This document shows, piece after piece, positions 59,101-64,000 of a DNA stretch of 64,000 bases. The position numbers and the translations under genes are program-made. This DNA comes from Liriodendron chinense (Eukaryota > Streptophyta > Magnoliopsida > Magnoliales > Magnoliaceae). The notes below the pieces were generated by a model. It made no database searches and was not told the DNA's origin. It saw only the letters and a list, made by a program, of their open reading frames with translations. The stretch is taken from the NCBI GenBank assembly GCA_003013855.2, contig ML058449.1, positions 2,728,001 through 2,792,000 of the forward strand, given 5' to 3'. Positions within the stretch are counted from its first letter, which is position 1; each line of letters opens with the position of its first letter.

Positions 59101-62100
59101 ATATACTTATGTAACTACTAACTACCAAAGTGCAATGTTTTAAATATCGACGATATCGGCCGATATATCCCACAATATATCTTGTATCCCACCTGTGCGA
59201 TACGAAATGCATAGGTAGTGCTGATATATCCCACATGTTCGATCCAGTGAGTATTTTTAATTTTTGATCCTTTTTTTTTTTGTTGAAATTATGTTAAATC
59301 AGTGTCAAATGGTTAAAAATCCATTGGTTCTTTATGTTTTGCATGAAAAATCATGGAGTTGGAGCTTTGATTTCGACACCCATTGGTTCTTCATGTTTTG
59401 GTTTTCAAAATTTTCCTTCAACCAGTTGTCAAATGAGACTAATTTCGAAGTATTTAGGAGTATTTGATGAAATGATCATCACATAACTCTAATTTCGAAA
59501 TTTGAGTGCCTGGTGGTCCTATTTGAGGAAAATTCGAAATTTCCCTAATTCCTTCCCAAAGTGCTTGCAATGTTGTACTTCAAACATGAAATTAAGCACG
59601 TATGTGGGTTGATCTACTGGTTTGTTAAGTCTTTATCAATTTTCAAAAATAAAAATGATTTTTAATTAAAAAATAATAAAATATTAATTTATTTTTCGAA
59701 ATTTCCCTTCGACCTGCTATCAATTGAGATTAATTTTGAAGTATTTAGAAGTGTCTGATAAAATGATCATCACATGCATTCTAAATGCTATGCATTCAAT
59801 TTGAATATAGTTGCATTAGTTCAATCAGATAACACATAGCTTGGGACCCTATACAAAGGCAACCTATATATGCACTTCTTTTTTGAGATATTATGATTTA
59901 AAAGTGTGTATTAAGGTTTTTTTTTTTTTTTTTTTTTAAATTTAAAATCCTTGAAGTTTCATTGAAAAAATCAACCATTTTCCCCATGTTTCCCAAACGG
60001 TGTGATAAATTATCCAATTCAAATGATATATCCACATGCGATAACTGATACATATCTATATCCCAAGGGTGTGATACGTAACGCGATACCGATATTTTAA
60101 ACATTGCCGAAGTGTTCCTCAAGATGGTCCGCTTTGCTTTGATTCATTGAATCCTGTTCAAGTCTTTTGTTTTATTCTCTACAATAGGCCTAGGTCTAAT
60201 TAGCTTCCTCTAAGAGTGAAAAAACATGGAAAATGGGCTTTTATATGCTTCTTGGTTTGCAAGCAATATGGGCTGGGTATATTTTTACTAATATTGGCCA
60301 ATATGTTCTCCGATTTTGGATTGGATTGTTTCACCCCTATTTCAGTGTGTGGGCATCCGTTTTCACCCCTATTTCATATGTTGGCATCTACCAATATGGT
60401 TATGATACGATATGAATATCTGGAACTATGGTGATAGGGACTATTGGAAAATATAGTGACATCTAGCATCTTTAACTTCTTATTTATTTTTTTAATGTTG
60501 CAGACATTTGTAAAACATCTGCATGTTCCTATTCACAATCTTCACGAACCTGAAGGTTAACATCTTCTAAAGCTTCTCCTCTCTTGAAAGCCGCCCGCTA
60601 CCTTGGAAATCTTGTTTTGGACAGCCCAAAATGCCCGAAAAGATTGAAAAACGGTTTGCCATCTTTGGAGCACTTTACAGAATGGTGGTCACCACCTCTT
60701 CCTGTTTCCTGAAGCACAAGGCATTCTTTGATTTTATAGAGGTTCTACTTTAGGGTATGGATTTCATTTGTTGCATCTGCCCCATCAAAAACCTACAAGC
60801 CCTGGTGTGACAATTGTGACTACTTTGCTCTTTCAAAGCACTTCCTAACTGGTGTGACATGTTTCCAGATTTACTAATAGCTTTCCTAATATCCAATACT
60901 GCTCCACTTTGAGGGTGATCTGGCAACGGTCCCTTTCTTCCAAATATACTTCCATCCAATGTCGAATCTTCACCACCATTTATCAAGAAAAGAGCAATTC
61001 CTCTCACGAATCTAAACCACCATTATGTCCACCTCCCCTTTTCTAAGTTTGAATTTTGAACATGTATGAAACTTTGTTGCAACTTGCAACCCATTTTATG
61101 AAATATAAATGAAATTCACATCAAATGTAGCCATATGTGATGAAATTGATGACAATCAATCCCTTGATACCTTTCTAATTTCTGTTTTATTCTTTTTGTG
61201 TTTTAGAATCTATAGAAGGATTTAGTGTTTTCAAGAGTTCAAAACCAGTGGCAGCAGTTGAAAAGAAAAAGGAGGTGGAAGATGAGATTATGCAAGAAAA
61301 GAAGGAAACAAACAGGCAGATTGAGGTTATATCAATTGTTTTAAGATGAAGATTGTAGTGGTTGCTGGATCTTTTTGTTTGTCATGCATTCTTAATTTTG
61401 TCTTTCTGTGGGAGTTCAGAAAGATGCCATCTTGCGCAAGAAGTATGGGATTCATATTTCTGGGCATGGTGTTCCGTCTCCACTTCAGAATTTTGCAGAG
61501 TTGCGCTCAAGGTATTCGTATGTGAGAACCATGGGTTTCATTAATTCATTTTTTTAATTATTTTATTCTCATTTATCTTATTACTGTGTCATTAATCTCA
61601 TAATTTCATGAGGAATGCCCCACTGATGGATATGTTCATTGATCCGGGCTAGATATGGTGGCCTGACCTTGAATTGCCAATGTGGAAGAAATCGCTCTGA
61701 TTAAATAATCCGCCAATCAGTGGAATTTTTTTGGCTGTTAAATGCGGACCATTGTGTGTATTCTTTTTTATCGCTCAATCATGGGGCTGTTGAACAGTTA
61801 GGAGTATCTGATCAATGTAATTTTTCAGCATGTGCATCCAAGGTGGGTGATGCAGGACGGCCTATTCTAATCATGCATGCATGTGAAACATATGAATGTA
61901 GCGGAGTCATGTAAACAAATCAATTTAACATTAAGCGAACATTATCATAACTAAGAAATCCATAAGAGAACATGTAATAGAAGGGGCCATCATCACATAC
62001 ACGCTGTACCGGGTTTAGATTCATGCGTGGATTGGATCCGGTGAGGAATAGAACCCTCGATCTTGCATGATTATGTCCAATCACTCAAGAGAGTTCTCTG

Positions 62101-64000
62101 GTCCAGGAAATCAGATGATTTCTGGGTTAGAAATCACAAAATCTGAAGAAACGGGGGTAGGCTTGAGATCTCAAGTTGTAAGGTTGATGGAGAAAGTGAA
62201 AGAAAGAAGTAGAATAAGAAAGAAGAAAGAAGATTTACCTTGCAGAAGAAGAAGTAATCAGAAAAAAGAGGAAGAAAAGATGAGATGAGGGAGGAAGAGA
62301 GATCCACAAGAGGAGAGGAGAGGAGCCACCAAAATGGTTTTCTTTTCTTTCATCAACATAACATAATAATGAGAAAAGTTTAGGACAACACCCTTATAAA
62401 ATTCAGAATTAAGCATAATTACCAAAATACCCCTACTACAAAAAAAAGACATTCGTGTAGGAAAAACATGCGCACACTGACTCAAAACTCAAATAAGTAA
62501 AAGTGCATAAAATAACTTAAATCTAAGATGCTCGATGGGTTCCGATGATGGTGCGATGAAGGTGGGCCGCGACACACCAACGGTCCGATCACACCATTAT
62601 TGCGATCCAACAGTCCAATCATATCCTCCAATCAACTTACACATGTCACGAACACGTGTAAGGTCTTCACCACGATCTAGGAACTCAAACTCAATCTGGG
62701 CCCATCGTCAAGCCATAGGGACATGGGCATTGCTCGCCTCCTGCGCTGGTACACTCTGAAGGGCCTAATGTTCTCATCAGTGGGGCCCCGATAGTTGGAA
62801 GGTCCATCTATCAATATAGGGCCTGCGTGTATGTAGGATAGAAATTGCACCATGTTATGATGTTACAAAGTTGGAATGTATCATTTTTCATATTTCGTTG
62901 TCTTGTTTTCTTGATAACAGGTTTGAAAAACTACAGATTTGGTTCATGTTTTGCTGCTTTTTCTTTCGTGCTTTGTTTTCTAAAATGGATCAGCACAGGT
63001 TAAGGGACATTTTCAAATTGTCTTCATTAATGGTAGAAGTTAACTATTTTATCTGTCTTTTTTCTTTGTTGAAACAATATTTTATCTACTTCAATTTTCA
63101 TATCCTTGACTTCATCAAGTTCATGAATCGATATTTTGGATTTTATCACATGCCATGAGAATGTTGAAATTATTCTCTTCGTATTAGAAGCTTCTATCAT
63201 TGCTATGGTGCTTAAGGTTTCTAATTTTTTTATTGATTGATTTTCTGACGTGTAGTTTTTCCAGACTGAGGATTTTTTTTTTTTTGAAAATTTCTTTATG
63301 TCATTTGCATTGCTCCTGTGGTTGCCTCTTTGTACCATGTTGAACTGTCATAGATCCTTCTCCCTCCCCCTCCCTTTTTTTAATAACTGAAAACATGTCC
63401 TCATTTGATTTGTTATACAGGTATAGCTGTAAACGATATTTATTACGAAATCTAGCAGGACTGGGATTTAAAGAACCAACTCCTATCCAAAGGCAGGCTA
63501 TTCCAGTCCTCCTCTCAGTATGCTCTTCTGTTAAGCTAACTTTTTTCCCCATTCCACTAGATTCTGTAATTGCCAAGGATTTGACACATTGAGATTTCAA
63601 AATTTCTAGTCTTCACTTTTATTTTTTATTTTTTTGGATGGTGTTGAATTCTTTTAGGAGGAAGTCTTTTATCAACTCTTGGACACTTCAGTTATTTCTT
63701 TGGTGGCTGAATTGTAGGGACGGGAGTGCTTTGCTTGTGCACCAACAGGTTCTGGGAAGACCTTGGCTTTTATTTGCCCTATTATTATGAAACTTAAGGT
63801 AGTATTTATGGTACCTTTGAAATGTTTCTTTGATGGTTTTCATATGAATCCTCAAGTGACATGTTTTCCACAAACAGCCTGGAGAAATGGATGGCATACG
63901 TGCTGTAGTTCTTTGCCCTACAAGGGAATTAGCTGCACAAACAACCAGGGAGTGCAAGAAGTTGGCTAAAGGAAAGAAATTTTATGTTAAATTAATGACC
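53026..64000 (+). CDS. RH57: DEAD-box ATP-dependent RNA helicase 57 (ROK1 orthologue), 3' end outside window
   Basis: Exons: 53026-53106, 53311-53419, 61207-61325, 61420-61511, 63421-63517, 63718-63798, 63878 onward. All junctions are GT-AG and phases agree, giving 234 codons. The start MEKSSSFLFSGIRFDRKKFA matches plant RH57. A basic KKRKRK run around residues 60-66 is a likely nuclear signal. Then come the Q-motif (GFKEPTPIQRQ), motif I (APTGSGKT) and motif Ia (PTRELAAQ). Yeast Rok1 unwinds RNA during 18S rRNA processing in the nucleolus; the plant protein is inferred to do the same. Known family members are about 540 residues, so motifs II to VI lie beyond the window. The frame is open and looks functional. 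Introns 2 and 4 contain transposons. Confidence 0.93.
53311..53419 (+). CDS. RH57: RH57 exon 2
   Basis: Preceded by TTAATTGGGCAG and followed by GTAATT. It encodes a charged linker with the KKRKRK nuclear-signal-like run. It ends in phase 1, matching exon 3 far downstream. Confidence 0.88.
54412..55378 (-). mobile_element. 3' LTR of element V
   Basis: 967 bp, starting TAATGCACGACTGGCC (the other LTR has TGATGTAGGACGGCC) and ending GATGTCCACATCA. On the - strand GACGAGGAGAA just inside it is the likely polypurine tract. Confidence 0.9.
55330..57115 (-). pseudogene. Collapsed chromovirus gag-pol remnant with chromodomain
   Basis: On the - strand: a start-like MNQDQILEALVAIS near 57115, an acidic linker, then IQHTIDLIPESI before 56540. 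Next is an RT N-terminal piece (PALFTSKNNGIWR, PIQHLDDILDRMA) near 56470-56280. After an internal deletion comes a second RT piece (YLKIIIVYN...LYRLERTHGILKNN) near 56235-56140. Integrase C-terminus follows (YVMVRIRPERFSQGTAKKLQ, PTFNVEDLV) at about 55870-55690. Last is a chromodomain (RGFQRYLVKWKNKPQPNSTW) near 55540-55460. RT YVDD-equivalent, RNase H and the integrase catalytic core are missing, and frameshifts separate parts. Confidence 0.85.
57438..58419 (-). mobile_element. 5' LTR of element V
   Basis: 982 bp, TGATGTAGGACGG to GATGTCCGCATCA. Just inside, on the - strand, TGGTATCCAAGAA is the probable primer site, matching the tRNA-Met site only in its first seven bases. Confidence 0.9.
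59133..60106. mobile_element. hAT-like MITE in RH57 intron 2
   Basis: The ends CAATGTTTTAAATATCG and CGATATTTTAAACATTG are inverted repeats. The 8-bp flanks CCAAAGTG (59125-59132) and CCGAAGTG (60107-60114) differ at one position. The 8-bp duplication and CA-starting TIR fit hAT. The interior repeats GATATATCCCAC-type motifs near both ends and codes for nothing visible. Confidence 0.78.
60115..61206. other. Intron 2 right part, possible old gene fragment on the - strand
   Basis: On the - strand an open stretch at 60750-61007 (LDGSIFGRKGPLPDHPQSGA) and neighbouring fragments to about 60540 look less biased than random intron sequence. I do not recognise a family. It may be a captured or retrocopied gene fragment, or chance. 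Confidence 0.3.
61207..61325 (+). CDS. RH57: RH57 exon 3
   Basis: The acceptor TTTTAG completes a Glu codon begun in exon 2. It encodes SIEGFSVFKSSKPV and a charged coiled-coil-like EKKKEVEDEIMQEKKETNRQ stretch. The donor GTTATA follows in phase 0. Confidence 0.9.
61420..61511 (+). CDS. RH57: RH57 exon 4
   Basis: Acceptor GGAGTTCAG. It encodes KDAILRKKYGIHISGHGVPS and the FAEL segment upstream of the Q-motif. It ends in phase 2 at GGTATTCG. Confidence 0.9.
61512..63420 (+). other. RH57 intron 4 with solo LTR
   Basis: 1.9 kb from GTATTC to TTATACAG. Solo LTR V2 occupies 61848-62779. The remainder is A/T-rich intron sequence with no gene. Confidence 0.85.
61848..62779. mobile_element. Solo LTR V2, relative of element V
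   Basis: It begins TGATGCAGGACGGCC and ends AATGTTCTCATCA, alignable to V's LTRs throughout but clearly more diverged. The perfect target duplication GTGGG lies at 61843-61847 and 62780-62784. 932 bp, no coding. If oriented like V (end motif ATCA on the right) it also reads on the - strand, opposite to RH57. Confidence 0.88.
63421..63517 (+). CDS. RH57: RH57 exon 5 (Q-motif)
   Basis: Completes an Arg codon with its first base. It encodes YSCKRYLLRNLAGLGFKEPT and PIQRQAIPVLLS; GFKEPTPIQ is the Q-motif that senses the adenine of ATP. The donor GTATGC follows in phase 0. Confidence 0.93.
63718..63798 (+). CDS. RH57: RH57 exon 6 (motif I)
   Basis: Encodes GRECFACAPTGSGKTLAFIC; APTGSGKT is the Walker A ATP-binding loop. 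Flanked by TTGTAG and GTAGTA, phase 0 at both ends. Confidence 0.94.
63878..64000 (+). CDS. RH57: RH57 exon 7 (motif Ia), cut by window end
   Basis: Acceptor CAAACAG. It encodes PGEMDGIRAVVLCPTRELAA then QTTRECKKLAKGKKF. PTRELA is motif Ia, which contacts RNA. The exon is still open at the last base. Confidence 0.92.

Larger units (their letters stand above)
53420..61206 (+). other. RH57 intron 2, 7.8 kb, transposon-filled
   Basis: The donor GTAATT and acceptor GTGTTTTAG join exons in phase. The contents are mostly a chromovirus derivative (54412-58419) and a hAT-like MITE (59133-60106). The pieces 53420-54406, 58425-59124 and 60115-61206 hold no clear gene. A (TTTA)n run lies near 53858. 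Two related ~180-bp blocks with TGATAYRATAY...GTATCAGAC occur at 58437 and 58615. Confidence 0.88.

Overview
This is nuclear DNA from a flowering plant. It contains a spliceosomal-intron gene, Ty3/gypsy and Ty1/copia retrotransposons of plant-only lineages (Tat, Athila, chromovirus, SIRE-like copia), tRNA-Met primer sites, and MULE, hAT and PIF-type MITEs. There are no bacterial operons, CRISPR arrays or IS elements. The dispersed repeats look like those I associate with magnoliids, but that assignment is weak. About 85-90% of the window is transposon-derived, and the only host gene I can support lies at the right end.

Layout. (1) 1-12134: 3' portion of a Tat-lineage Ty3/gypsy element on the + strand: pol with three in-frame stops, a 5.8-kb 3' noncoding region full of repeat arrays, PPT, and a 1.54-kb 3' LTR. 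(2) 12303-19817: complete non-autonomous LTR element on the - strand (two ~2.8-kb LTRs, perfect CCGTC target duplication, noncoding interior) inserted in a MULE-like dispersed repeat. (3) 20062-21925: ~1.86-kb foldback element. (4) 24028-48620: deep nest. A pol-less SIRE-like copia element (X, - strand) has its left LTR split by solo LTR Y and solo LTR Z2, and its interior split by solo LTR W. Y is split by element Z, which carries an internally deleted Athila remnant. Most junctions have target-site duplications (TSDs), so insertion order can be read. (5) 49033-52189: PIF/Harbinger-like TIR element interrupted by a solo LTR of the Tat family. (6) 52550-52943: MULE-type MITE with a 9-10-bp TSD just upstream of the gene. 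(7) 53026-64000: seven exons of a DEAD-box RNA helicase, the plant ROK1/RH57 orthologue, running off the window. Intron 2 (7.8 kb) carries a chromovirus deletion derivative and a hAT-like MITE; intron 4 carries a solo LTR of the same chromovirus family.

Most unusual observations. Four hairpins at 5272-5483, downstream of the Tat integrase, keep one 18-nt loop (with an inner GAAA-capped mini-stem) while their 5-bp outer stems differ in every copy and still pair: a covariation signature of selected RNA structure. Three otherwise divergent LTR families share a conserved core and similar TGTAAY...GTKACA ends. GAGTC(A/G)-rich bZIP-like motif arrays occur in several unrelated LTRs. A telo-box lies 17 bp before the RH57 start codon, fitting a ribosome-biogenesis gene. 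All alignments, identities and TSDs were read by eye.
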